From Candidatus Nanopelagicales bacterium (GTDB taxonomy: Bacteria > Actinomycetota > Actinomycetes > S36-B12): a DNA stretch of 14,405 bases. The stretch covers positions 1-14,405 of the forward strand of contig JAGYOB010000159.1 of assembly GCA_018399515.1 (NCBI GenBank), written 5' to 3'. The notes beneath the pieces were generated by a model that saw nothing but the letters and a program-made list of their open reading frames with translations, made no database searches and was not told the DNA's origin. Both the position numbers and the translations under genes were made by a program. This document shows positions 8,424 through 14,405 of the stretch, piece after piece. The first letter of the stretch is position 1; each line of letters starts with the position of its first letter.

Positions 8424-9413
8424 GTGAACCACGCGAGCCTGGCCGGGCTGGGCATCGATGGCGCGCTCGCTGAGGACCTGCGGCGTGACATGGAGCAGGT
8501 CGAGAAGTCCCTGCGCGACTCGGTGCGCAGCGATTACCCGTTCGTCACCGAGGCGTCTCGACACCTCGTCGATGCTGGCGGCAAACGGTTCCGGCCGCTC
8601 CTGGTGCTCCTGTGTGCCCGCTTCGGAGATCCGGAGGCGGTGGGAGTCGTTCCTGCCGCCGTAGTCGTCGAGCTGACTCACTTGGCCACGCTGTACCACG
8701 ACGACGTCATGGATGAAGCGGATCTACGACGAGGCGCGCGTTCAGCAAACGCGCGGTGGGACAACACGGTCGCGATCTTGACCGGGGATTTTCTCTTCGC
8801 TCGGGCGTCGGACATCCTTGCCGATCTGGGTCCGGATGCGGTCCGTATTCAGGCGCGAACCTTCGAGCGTCTGTGCACCGGGCAGATTCGCGAGACTGTC
8901 GGGCCGGTGGATGGTGACGATCCGGTCAACCACCACCTGCAGGTCCTCGCCGACAAGACCGGCTCCCTGATTGCCACGTCCTGTCGATTCGGGGCAATGC
9001 TGTCGGGCGCTCCAGACGAGACAGTGGACACGCTTACCCGGTTCGGTGAGCGGATCGGCGTCGCCTTCCAGCTGGCCGATGATCTCGTTGACATCACCAG
9101 CGACTCGGACCAGTCGGGAAAGACTCCGGGAACCGACCTACGCGAGGGAGTCCCCACTCTCGCTGCGCTGATGGCCCTGCGCGATGGTGACGATGAGCTG
9201 CTCAACTCGGCGCTGGTTGGCCCCATCGACGACGATGCCGAACACGCTCGCGTCCTGGAGCGTCTCCGGGGGCATCTGGCAGTGGCTGCTGCGCGCAGTG
9301 AAGCCAGGGCCTGGGCTGATCGCGCTCGCGAGGAGTTGGTGCAGTTGCCACCCGGCCCGGCGACCGACGCACTCTCTGCCTTGTGCGACTACGTCGTCGA
9401 CCGCACCGGCTAG
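8424..9413 (+). CDS. long-chain polyprenyl diphosphate synthase (probable menaquinone side-chain synthase)
   Basis: This 329-residue soluble, all-helical prenyltransferase of the trans-isoprenyl diphosphate synthase family (annotated elsewhere as grcC1, hepT or ispB-like) condenses isopentenyl diphosphate units onto an allylic diphosphate. Motifs in order are GGKRFRP (52-58), the first aspartate-rich motif DDVMD (93-97) in LYHDDVMDEADLRRG, LTGDFLFARA (119-128), Lys178 in DKTG, the second aspartate motif DDLVD (219-223), and KTPGTDLREGVPTL (233-246). The residues just before the first motif (ATLYH) have a small Ala five positions upstream rather than an aromatic block, which family knowledge links to long-chain products. 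Its position right after nuoN suggests it makes the menaquinone tail; chain length cannot be read from sequence. GTG 8424 is chosen with AAGGGA (8410-8415), 8 bases upstream. The stop overlaps the convergent neighbour. Confidence 0.9.
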   Translation: MNHASLAGLGIDGALAEDLRRDMEQVEKSLRDSVRSDYPFVTEASRHLVDAGGKRFRPLLVLLCARFGDPEAVGVVPAAVVVELTHLATLYHDDVMDEADLRRGARSANARWDNTVAILTGDFLFARASDILADLGPDAVRIQARTFERLCTGQIRETVGPVDGDDPVNHHLQVLADKTGSLIATSCRFGAMLSGAPDETVDTLTRFGERIGVAFQLADDLVDITSDSDQSGKTPGTDLREGVPTLAALMALRDGDDELLNSALVGPIDDDAEHARVLERLRGHLAVAAARSEARAWADRAREELVQLPPGPATDALSALCDYVVDRTG

Positions 9414-9418
9414 TAGCC
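9408..9418. other. overlapping convergent stop codons in an 11-bp palindrome
   Basis: GGCTA-G-TAGCC is a 5-bp-arm palindrome around one central base. It contains the TAG stop of the prenyl synthase (9411-9413), a second in-frame TAG (9414-9416) and, on the opposite strand, the TAG stop of the acyl-CoA dehydrogenase gene (9410-9412). The two genes therefore overlap by 4 bp tail to tail. No classical terminator with a T-run fits between them. Confidence 0.8.
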
Positions 9419-10591
9419 CAGCAGACGGGCGGCTAGGTCGGTCATCACCTCGGTCGCACCACCGCCGATGCCCAGCACCCGGACATCTCGGTAGTGCCGC
9501 TCGATTTCAACCTCGCGCATGTAACCCATGCCACCGTGAATCTGCACCGCTCGATCCACCACGAATTCCGCGGCCTCCACGGCGGTCTGCTTGGCGAGCG
9601 CGGCCTCGACGACGAGGTTCTCACCGGCTGCGTACCGCTGCGCGACACTGCGGGAATAGGTGCGAGCGACGTCGGTGCGTCGATGCATATCGACCAGCAG
9701 GTGCCGGATCGTCTGGCGGGTGATGAGTGGGCGTCCGAAGGTCTCGCGATCACGCGCCCACGCCACAGCCAGGTCGAGGCTACGTTGTGCGGTCGCGTAA
9801 GCCGTTACCGCGATCGAGAGGCGCTCGGAGACGAAATGTCGGGCGAGGGACCCGAACCCCTGGCCGAGCCCGAGCACATCGCGATCAGTCACAGCAACAT
9901 CGGTGAAGGACAACTCCGCGGTGTCCGAGCACCACCAACCCATCTTCTCGAGTTTCCGAGGTGGGGCGTAGCCGGCAGTCACCGGATCGAGGAGCATCAA
10001 GGTGATGCCTGCAGCGCCTTCCCCTGCCTCGGGGGTGCGCACGGCGGTGACGACTCGGTCGGCGCGAACGCCCGAGGTGATGAAGGTCTTGGCGCCGCTG
10101 ACCTGCCATCCATGATCGGTGCGGGTAGCGCTGGTCCGCAGGCGAGCGACGTCGGAGCCCCCATCAGGCTCGGTGACGCCCAGCGAACAGATCATCTCCC
10201 CGGACAGAACAGGGCGGATGACCGTCTCGGCGAGGTAGCGAGCGCCTTCGACATCTGCAGCGGCCACACGTCGATCGTGCTCATCGATCACATGCGGCAG
10301 GCTGATTCCGTGGGTGAACAGGGCCGAGATCACCCCTCCGCTCGCGCCTGCTTCGAGCATCGCCTCCGTCATCACCACAACATCGAGGAAATCCCCGCCG
10401 CTGCCACCGAGTGATTCGCTGAAGCCGAGACCAAGCAGGCCGACGTCGGCTGCCTGCCGGTGCAGTTCGCGCGGGAGTTCGCCCTGGCGTTCCCAGTCGG
10501 GCAGGTCGGGGGTGATGTGGCGGGTGGTGAAGTCGGTGACGAGTTTGCGCAGATCCTGACGCTGCGGAGTGTTCCACGATTCCATGGTCAT
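9410..10591 (-). CDS. acyl-CoA dehydrogenase, LCAD/IVD-type catalytic residue
   Basis: This 393-residue FAD flavoenzyme carries out alpha,beta-dehydrogenation of an acyl-CoA, passing electrons to electron-transfer flavoprotein; the length is normal. The domain order is an N-terminal helical domain (1-125), a middle beta domain with the FAD/substrate motif VTEPDGGSD (139-147) and ITSG (171-174), then a C-terminal helical domain with SERLSIA (255-261), ARDRETFGRPL (279-289) and the FAD motif QIHGGMGYMRE (350-360). The C-terminus reads RVLGIGGGATEVM (371-383), with Gly where MCAD-type enzymes carry the catalytic Glu (their YEGT). Glu256 in the SERL segment sits where isovaleryl- and long-chain acyl-CoA dehydrogenases keep theirs. 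The substrate cannot be told from sequence; a branched or long acyl-CoA is an inference. The ATG at 10591 has no good ribosome site, which fits leaderless translation from the promoter proposed at 10598-10603. The gene is last in the - strand block. Confidence 0.9.
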   Translation of the reverse strand: MTMESWNTPQRQDLRKLVTDFTTRHITPDLPDWERQGELPRELHRQAADVGLLGLGFSESLGGSGGDFLDVVVMTEAMLEAGASGGVISALFTHGISLPHVIDEHDRRVAAADVEGARYLAETVIRPVLSGEMICSLGVTEPDGGSDVARLRTSATRTDHGWQVSGAKTFITSGVRADRVVTAVRTPEAGEGAAGITLMLLDPVTAGYAPPRKLEKMGWWCSDTAELSFTDVAVTDRDVLGLGQGFGSLARHFVSERLSIAVTAYATAQRSLDLAVAWARDRETFGRPLITRQTIRHLLVDMHRRTDVARTYSRSVAQRYAAGENLVVEAALAKQTAVEAAEFVVDRAVQIHGGMGYMREVEIERHYRDVRVLGIGGGATEVMTDLAARLLGY

Positions 10592-10597
10592 ACCGCA

Positions 10598-10603
10598 ACT
10601 CTA
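10598..10603 (-). promoter_or_regulatory. probable -10 element of a leaderless promoter for the acyl-CoA dehydrogenase gene
   Basis: On the - strand TAGAGT fits the actinobacterial -10 pattern TANNNT. Six bases separate it from the A of the ATG at 10591, so the expected transcription start falls on that A. There is no Shine-Dalgarno-like sequence before the ATG, in contrast to the clear ones in the nuo genes. No recognisable -35 hexamer is seen, which is common for such promoters. The promoter is inferred from spacing only. Confidence 0.5.
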
Positions 10604-10609
10604 GGACTG

Positions 10610-10628
10610 CGGGAAACCTGGCATCCCG
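10610..10628. repeat. short inverted repeat upstream of the acyl-CoA dehydrogenase gene
   Basis: CGGGA (10610-10614) and TCCCG (10624-10628) form a perfect 5-bp inverted repeat around a 9-base centre. It lies between the rarD stop and the proposed -10 element, covering about -20 to -38 relative to the predicted start of transcription. It could be an operator half-site pair for a regulator or a weak stem after rarD. It has no following T-run, so a terminator is less likely. Arms this short can arise by chance. Confidence 0.3.
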
Positions 10629-10634
10629 ACCGGT

Positions 10635-11570
10635 TCAGGTTGGCTCGGTCACCTCGAGTTCCTCGACTCGAGCCGGGCGACGGGAGTGCTGATACAGGTC
10701 GATGGTGAACACCGCCAGAGCCAGCCAGATCACCACGAAACCCGACCACTCCGTCGCGCTGACCGACTCACCGAACACGGTCAGGCCGAGGATGAACAGC
10801 ACGGTGGGGGTCAGGTACTGGGTGATACCCAGCGTGCTCAGCAGCAGGCGGTTGGCTGCCGCGACGTACGCAAGCAGCGGAATCGCGGTGATCGGCCCCA
10901 GCAGCAGGAGCAGCACGGTGATACCGGGTCCGTCGATGATGAATGCGGCGTTTCCGTTGATCTCGGAAACCGCGAGGACTGCGGCCGCGACGGGGAACAG
11001 CATTGCTGTTTCGATCGTGAGGCTGGGAATCGCATCGACACCGGCGATCTTCTTCACCAGGCCGTATGTTCCGAACGAAAACGCCAGGATCAAGCCGATG
11101 AGGGGGGTGGCACCGGAGCCGATACCGATGATGATCACGCCAACGGTCGCGAGGGCGACCGCACCCCATTGGGCACCCCGCAGCCTCTCTCGCAGGATCA
11201 CCACCCCCAGCGTGACCGAAACGAGTGGGTTGATGAAGTAGCCCAGCGATGACTCGACGATCTGGTCGGTGCTGACGGCGTAGACGTAGGTCGTCCAGTT
11301 CACGGTGATCGCGATTGCCGCGATGGCGAGTAGCCCTACGGACTTCGCAGACCGCAGGACCGACCCGACGGACGTCCATCCGCGCAGGAGCGCGATGACG
11401 ATCAGCAAGAACACCAAGGACCAGATCACGCGGTGCGCCACGATCTCAACTGGTGACACCGAGTCCAGCAGCGCGAAGTACAGCGGGAATGCCCCCCAGA
11501 GTCCGTAGGCGATTCCGGCGAAGCCCAGTCCGCGCCACAGGGTCGTGCGGGCGGGGACCTCAGCGGTCAG
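10635..11570 (-). CDS. rarD: RarD-like EamA/DMT-family permease
   Basis: This 311-residue (with the start given here) inner-membrane protein of the drug/metabolite transporter superfamily has about ten helices. RarD-specific stretches are GLWGAFPLYFALL (23-35), EIVAHRVIWSLVF (42-54), NWTTYVYAV (91-99), ESSLGYFINPL (106-116), and PLLAYVAAANRLLLSTLG (231-248) followed by QYLTPT. The family is named for chloramphenicol sensitivity, but its natural substrate is not established. The first ATG/GTG/TTG codon in frame is the GTG at 11459, which would delete the whole conserved first helix. Upstream the frame stays open and reads T-A-E-V-P-A-R-T-T-L-W-R-G-L-G, a normal RarD N-terminus. The only start-like codon there is a CTG at 11570-11568 that overlaps the korB TGA as CTGA. 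I therefore extend the gene to 11570; identity is firm, the start is tentative. The stop at 10635 lies 43 bp from the next gene. Confidence 0.82.
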   Translation of the reverse strand: MTAEVPARTTLWRGLGFAGIAYGLWGAFPLYFALLDSVSPVEIVAHRVIWSLVFLLIVIALLRGWTSVGSVLRSAKSVGLLAIAAIAITVNWTTYVYAVSTDQIVESSLGYFINPLVSVTLGVVILRERLRGAQWGAVALATVGVIIIGIGSGATPLIGLILAFSFGTYGLVKKIAGVDAIPSLTIETAMLFPVAAAVLAVSEINGNAAFIIDGPGITVLLLLLGPITAIPLLAYVAAANRLLLSTLGITQYLTPTVLFILGLTVFGESVSATEWSGFVVIWLALAVFTIDLYQHSRRPARVEELEVTEPT

Positions 11571-12634
11571 GAGACGGTCCAGGTGTCTGAGCCGGCCAGC
11601 AAGACAGCCAGATCTCGATCGCCCATGGCGGCCTGAGCGGCTGCCATCTGCTCTCGGGCCAGTCGGTCATAGGACGGACGGGAGACATCTCGGAACACCC
11701 CGATGGGGGTGTCTGCCAGGGTATGCGGGTCGGACAGGCGCGACAGCGCGAAAGCGAGGCCGGGGTCATCAGCGTGAGCATCGTGACGCAGAATCTGCGA
11801 CTCATCGACCTCGGACGCCGCCACGACACCGACATGACCATCGTCACCGCGGACCACGACACGATTCCCCTGGGCGCCGAAGCGGATCGGTTCGCCGTGC
11901 TCGAGTCGAATGAGCATGTCGTCGCGGGTATCGCCGTCTTTAAGTGGCTCCCATGCGTTGTCGTTGAAGATGTTGCAGTTCTGGTAGATCTCGACAAGCG
12001 CCGTCCCCTCATGCGCCGCGGCAGCCCGCAGCACCGAGGTGAGGTGGGCTCGATCAGAGTCGAGGGTGCGGGCGACGAAAGTCGCTTCGGCGCCGAGCGC
12101 AACGGACACGGGGTTGAAGGAGTAGTCGAGGGATCCCATGGGGGTCGACTTGGTGATCTTGCCGGTTTCTGAGGTGGGGGAGTACTGACCCTTGGTCAGA
12201 CCGTAGATGCGGTTGTTGAACAGCAGGATCTTCAAATTGACGTTGCGACGCAGAGCGTGAATGAGGTGGTTGCCGCCGATGGATAGCGCGTCGCCGTCAC
12301 CGGTGACGACCCAGACGGACAAATCGGGGCGAGAGACCGCCAGCCCGGTTGCGATCGCCGGTGCTCGACCGTGGATGGAGTGCAGGCCGTAGGTGTTCAT
12401 GTAGTAGGGGAAACGAGACGAGCAGCCGATTCCCGACACGAACACGATGTTCTCCCGGCGGAGGCCGAGTTCGGGGAGGAATCCTTGAACGGCAGCGAGG
12501 ATCGCATAGTCACCGCACCCCGGACACCAGCGGACTTCCTGATCGCTTTTGAACTCCTTGGCTTTCTGCGTCTCGTTTGTTTTGGGAACCAGATCCAAAG
12601 CGGGGAAGGAGGATGGGTTGACGGCAGGGTTCAT
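11567..12634 (-). CDS. korB: 2-oxoglutarate (2-oxoacid):ferredoxin oxidoreductase, beta subunit
   Basis: This 355-residue thiamine-diphosphate and [4Fe-4S]-binding subunit works with KorA to convert 2-oxoglutarate plus CoA to succinyl-CoA, reducing ferredoxin. The cluster cysteines expected for the two-subunit class are all present: Cys37 and Cys40 in WCPGCGDY, Cys71 in SGIGCSSRFPYY, and Cys220 in IYQNCNIFND. The ThDP/Mg2+ motif is GDGDALSIGGNH (112-123), followed by FNNRIYGLTKGQYSPTS (139-155). The Lys-rich leader before Cys37 is normal in Actinobacteria. The ATG at 12634 is preceded by GAGGAA on the - strand (12644-12649), which overlaps the korA stop codon 13 bases upstream, so the pair is clearly co-translated. 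The gene's own TGA overlaps the proposed rarD CTG. Substrate preference among 2-oxoacids is inferred from the family, with 2-oxoglutarate favoured. Confidence 0.95.
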   Translation of the reverse strand: MNPAVNPSSFPALDLVPKTNETQKAKEFKSDQEVRWCPGCGDYAILAAVQGFLPELGLRRENIVFVSGIGCSSRFPYYMNTYGLHSIHGRAPAIATGLAVSRPDLSVWVVTGDGDALSIGGNHLIHALRRNVNLKILLFNNRIYGLTKGQYSPTSETGKITKSTPMGSLDYSFNPVSVALGAEATFVARTLDSDRAHLTSVLRAAAAHEGTALVEIYQNCNIFNDNAWEPLKDGDTRDDMLIRLEHGEPIRFGAQGNRVVVRGDDGHVGVVAASEVDESQILRHDAHADDPGLAFALSRLSDPHTLADTPIGVFRDVSRPSYDRLAREQMAAAQAAMGDRDLAVLLAGSDTWTVS

Positions 12635-12642
12635 CGTGTTCG

Positions 12643-12649
12643 CTTCCTC
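12643..12649 (-). promoter_or_regulatory. korB ribosome binding site overlapping the korA stop
   Basis: On the - strand the sequence TGAGGAAG combines the TGA stop of korA (12648-12650) with the Shine-Dalgarno core GAGGAAG (12643-12649). The korB ATG (12632-12634) begins 8 bases after it. Ribosomes ending korA would sit on the korB initiation site, which favours equal production of the two subunits of the enzyme. Confidence 0.7.
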
Positions 12650-14405
12650 ACTTCGCGGCGGGGGTATCGAGATGAGCGATGACGTCGGTGATCGTCTCGG
12701 CGAGCTCGTCGGAGGTGAAGGGCAGCCCTCGCACGCGGTTGTATCCGATCGCGTCGACCAGGAACGTGCCCCGCAGCAGCAGTGAGAGTTGGCCGAGGTT
12801 CATCTCCGGTACGAGCACCCGGTCGTAACTGCGCAGCACATGTTCGGTGTTCGCGGGCATCGGGTTGAGGTGGCGCAGGTGCGCCTGTGCGACCGAGTGC
12901 CCTGAGTTGCGTAGTTTCCGGCAGGCCGCGCCTATCGGCCCGTAGGTCGATCCCCACCCGATCACGAGAACTCGCGCATCACCGTCGGGATCGTCCACGT
13001 CGAGCGGGGGGATCGTTCGGGCGATCGCATCCACCTTCGCCTGACGCAGGCGAACCATGCGGTCGTGGTTGTCTGGATCGTAGGAGATCGCCCCGGAACC
13101 GTCGGCCTTCTCCAGTCCGCCGATGCGGTGTTCGAGGCCGGGCGTTCCGGGCACCGCCCACGGGCGGGCCAGGGTGTCCGCATCACGCAGGTAGGGCCAG
13201 AACTCCCGGTCCTGCGTGTCGGAGTCGGTGTCGTGGTTGGGTGCGGTGGCGAAGTCGGGATCGATGACCGGCAGGGTGTCGACGGAGGGGATGCGCCAGG
13301 GTTCGGATCCATTGGCGAGATATCCGTCGGAGAGAATAAACACCGGGGTGCGGTAGGTGACCGCGATTCGAGCCGCTTCGATAGCGGCGTCGAAGCAATC
13401 ACCGGGGGAGCGCGGAGCCACGATCGGTACGGGTGCTTCACCATTGCGGCCGAACATCGCCTGCAGCAGATCGGCCTGCTCGGTCTTGGTGGGCAGGCCG
13501 GTGGACGGGCCACCGCGCTGCACGTCGACGATGATCAGCGGAAGTTCCAGCGATACAGCCAGGCCGATCGTTTCGGACTTCAAGGCGATTCCGGGGCCGG
13601 AGGTCGTGGTTACGCCCAGCGCGCCACCGTAGGACGCACCGAGGGCCGCACCGATTCCGGCGATCTCATCCTCGGCCTGGAACGTCGTCACGTCGAAGGT
13701 CTTGTGCTTACTCAATTCGTGCAGGATGTCTGAGGCCGGAGTGATCGGGTAGCTGCCGAGGAACACCGGCAGTCCCGATTGCACGCCGGCAGCCACCAGC
13801 CCGTAGGACAGGGCGAGGTTTCCGGAGATGTTGCGGTAGACGCCGGAACCCATCGGCGCTGGCTTGACCTCGTAGCGCACGGAGAAGTCCTCGGTGGTCT
13901 CGCCGAACGACCACCCTGCCTCGAAGGCGGCGATATTCGCCTCGAGGATCTCGGGTTTGGCCGCGAACTTCGATCGCAGGAACGCCAAGGTTCCCTCGGT
14001 CGGCCTGCTGTAGAGCCAGCACAGCAGGCCGAGGGCGAACATGTTCTTGGCTCGCTCGGCTTCCTTCTTGGAGATGTCGAAATCCGCGAGGGCGGCGACG
14101 GTCATCGATGTCAGCGGGATGGGGTGGACCCGGTAGCTCTCGAGCGAACCATCCTCGAGCGGGCTCGCGGTGTAGCCGACCTTCGTCAGGTTGCGACTGG
14201 TGAACTCATCGGTGTTCACCAGGAGGTCGCCGCCGGGTCGCAAGGCATCGATATTGGCTTTCAGGGCCGCCGGATTCATCGCGACCAGCACATCGGGCCG
14301 ATCACCGGGGGTCATGATGTCGTGATCGGCGAAATGCAGCTGGAAGGCCGAAACCCCCGGCAGTGTGCCGGCGGGAGCGCGAATCTCGGCGGGGAAATCC
14401 GGCAG
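12648..14405 (-). CDS. korA: 2-oxoglutarate (2-oxoacid):ferredoxin oxidoreductase, alpha subunit (5' end outside window)
   Basis: 585 residues are visible. The frame is open to the window edge, so the true start lies beyond 14405; an in-frame ATG at 14315 is internal, because LPDFPAEIRAPAGTLPGV in front of it is the conserved N-terminal domain. The architecture is a gamma-type domain fused in front of the alpha domain, the normal form of actinobacterial KorA. Visible residues about 1-175 are the gamma domain (NPAALKANI, AERAKNMFALGLLCWLY). From about 190 comes the ThDP-partner domain with SGNLALSYGLVAAG, the catalytic-threonine motif YPITPASD (219-226), FQAEDEIAGIGAALGASYGG and TTTSGPGIALKSE. 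The last ~120 residues are the C-terminal transketolase-like domain (VLVIGWGSTYGP, LNPMP). The gene ends 13 bp before korB. A related pair in mycobacteria works as an oxygen-tolerant alternative to 2-oxoglutarate dehydrogenase. Confidence 0.95.
   Translation of the reverse strand: MPDFPAEIRAPAGTLPGVSAFQLHFADHDIMTPGDRPDVLVAMNPAALKANIDALRPGGDLLVNTDEFTSRNLTKVGYTASPLEDGSLESYRVHPIPLTSMTVAALADFDISKKEAERAKNMFALGLLCWLYSRPTEGTLAFLRSKFAAKPEILEANIAAFEAGWSFGETTEDFSVRYEVKPAPMGSGVYRNISGNLALSYGLVAAGVQSGLPVFLGSYPITPASDILHELSKHKTFDVTTFQAEDEIAGIGAALGASYGGALGVTTTSGPGIALKSETIGLAVSLELPLIIVDVQRGGPSTGLPTKTEQADLLQAMFGRNGEAPVPIVAPRSPGDCFDAAIEAARIAVTYRTPVFILSDGYLANGSEPWRIPSVDTLPVIDPDFATAPNHDTDSDTQDREFWPYLRDADTLARPWAVPGTPGLEHRIGGLEKADGSGAISYDPDNHDRMVRLRQAKVDAIARTIPPLDVDDPDGDARVLVIGWGSTYGPIGAACRKLRNSGHSVAQAHLRHLNPMPANTEHVLRSYDRVLVPEMNLGQLSLLLRGTFLVDAIGYNRVRGLPFTSDELAETITDVIAHLDTPAAK

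Noticed and set aside
9494..10414. A 306-codon + strand frame opposite the acyl-CoA dehydrogenase gene.
   Set aside because: It has no ribosome site and no recognisable motif, and lies wholly across a gene with full family signatures on the other strand.
12648..14315. korA read as starting at the ATG at 14315.
   Set aside because: The 30 codons upstream to the window edge encode conserved KorA gamma-domain sequence, so the gene is partial and starts outside the window.
12648..14405. A novel fusion of gamma and alpha domains in KorA.
   Set aside because: This is the ordinary domain order of the two-subunit 2-oxoacid:ferredoxin oxidoreductases, not a new arrangement.
1..14405. Search for tRNA/rRNA genes, CRISPR arrays, insertion sequences, toxin-antitoxin or defence genes, or tandem repeats.
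   Set aside because: Nearly all bases lie in well-recognised metabolic genes, the spacers are at most about 62 bp, and no such element was seen by eye. A covariance-model and repeat search would settle weak cases.

Overview
The window is a stretch of actinobacterial housekeeping DNA. The sequence is GC-rich with G/C-biased third codon positions. It uses many GTG starts and 4-base stop/start overlaps, and the complex I subunits carry the long hydrophilic tails seen in Actinobacteria. An order such as Micrococcales (for example the Dermatophilus/Janibacter relatives) fits the protein flavour, but this placement is an impression and not a computed result.

Layout. Positions 1-8378 (+ strand) hold the distal half of a 14-gene-type nuo operon for respiratory complex I (NADH:menaquinone oxidoreductase). 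It contains the 3' end of nuoG, then complete nuoH, nuoI, nuoJ, nuoK, nuoL, nuoM and nuoN. Most junctions overlap (ATGA/GTGA). Only nuoK-nuoL has a real gap (62 bp), which holds two tiny chained reading frames. A long-chain polyprenyl diphosphate synthase follows after 45 bp (8424-9413, +) and probably makes the menaquinone side chain that complex I needs.

From 9410 to the window end everything is on the - strand. Read in transcription order the genes are korA (5' end outside the window), korB, rarD and an LCAD/IVD-type acyl-CoA dehydrogenase. KorAB is the two-subunit 2-oxoglutarate (2-oxoacid):ferredoxin oxidoreductase of aerobic actinobacteria. rarD is a 10-helix EamA-type permease and appears to begin at a CTG codon overlapping the korB stop. 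The acyl-CoA dehydrogenase gene has its own probable leaderless promoter. The two convergent blocks meet tail to tail with a 4-bp overlap of stop codons.

How it fits together: complex I oxidises NADH and reduces menaquinone, the prenyl synthase supplies the quinone tail, KorAB makes succinyl-CoA while reducing ferredoxin, and the acyl-CoA dehydrogenase feeds electrons from acyl-CoA oxidation. All are central energy metabolism. I found no RNA genes, mobile elements, CRISPR arrays or defence genes, and no convincing undescribed system. The points worth a second look are fine-scale: start codons, junctions, a leaderless promoter and the catalytic-residue type.
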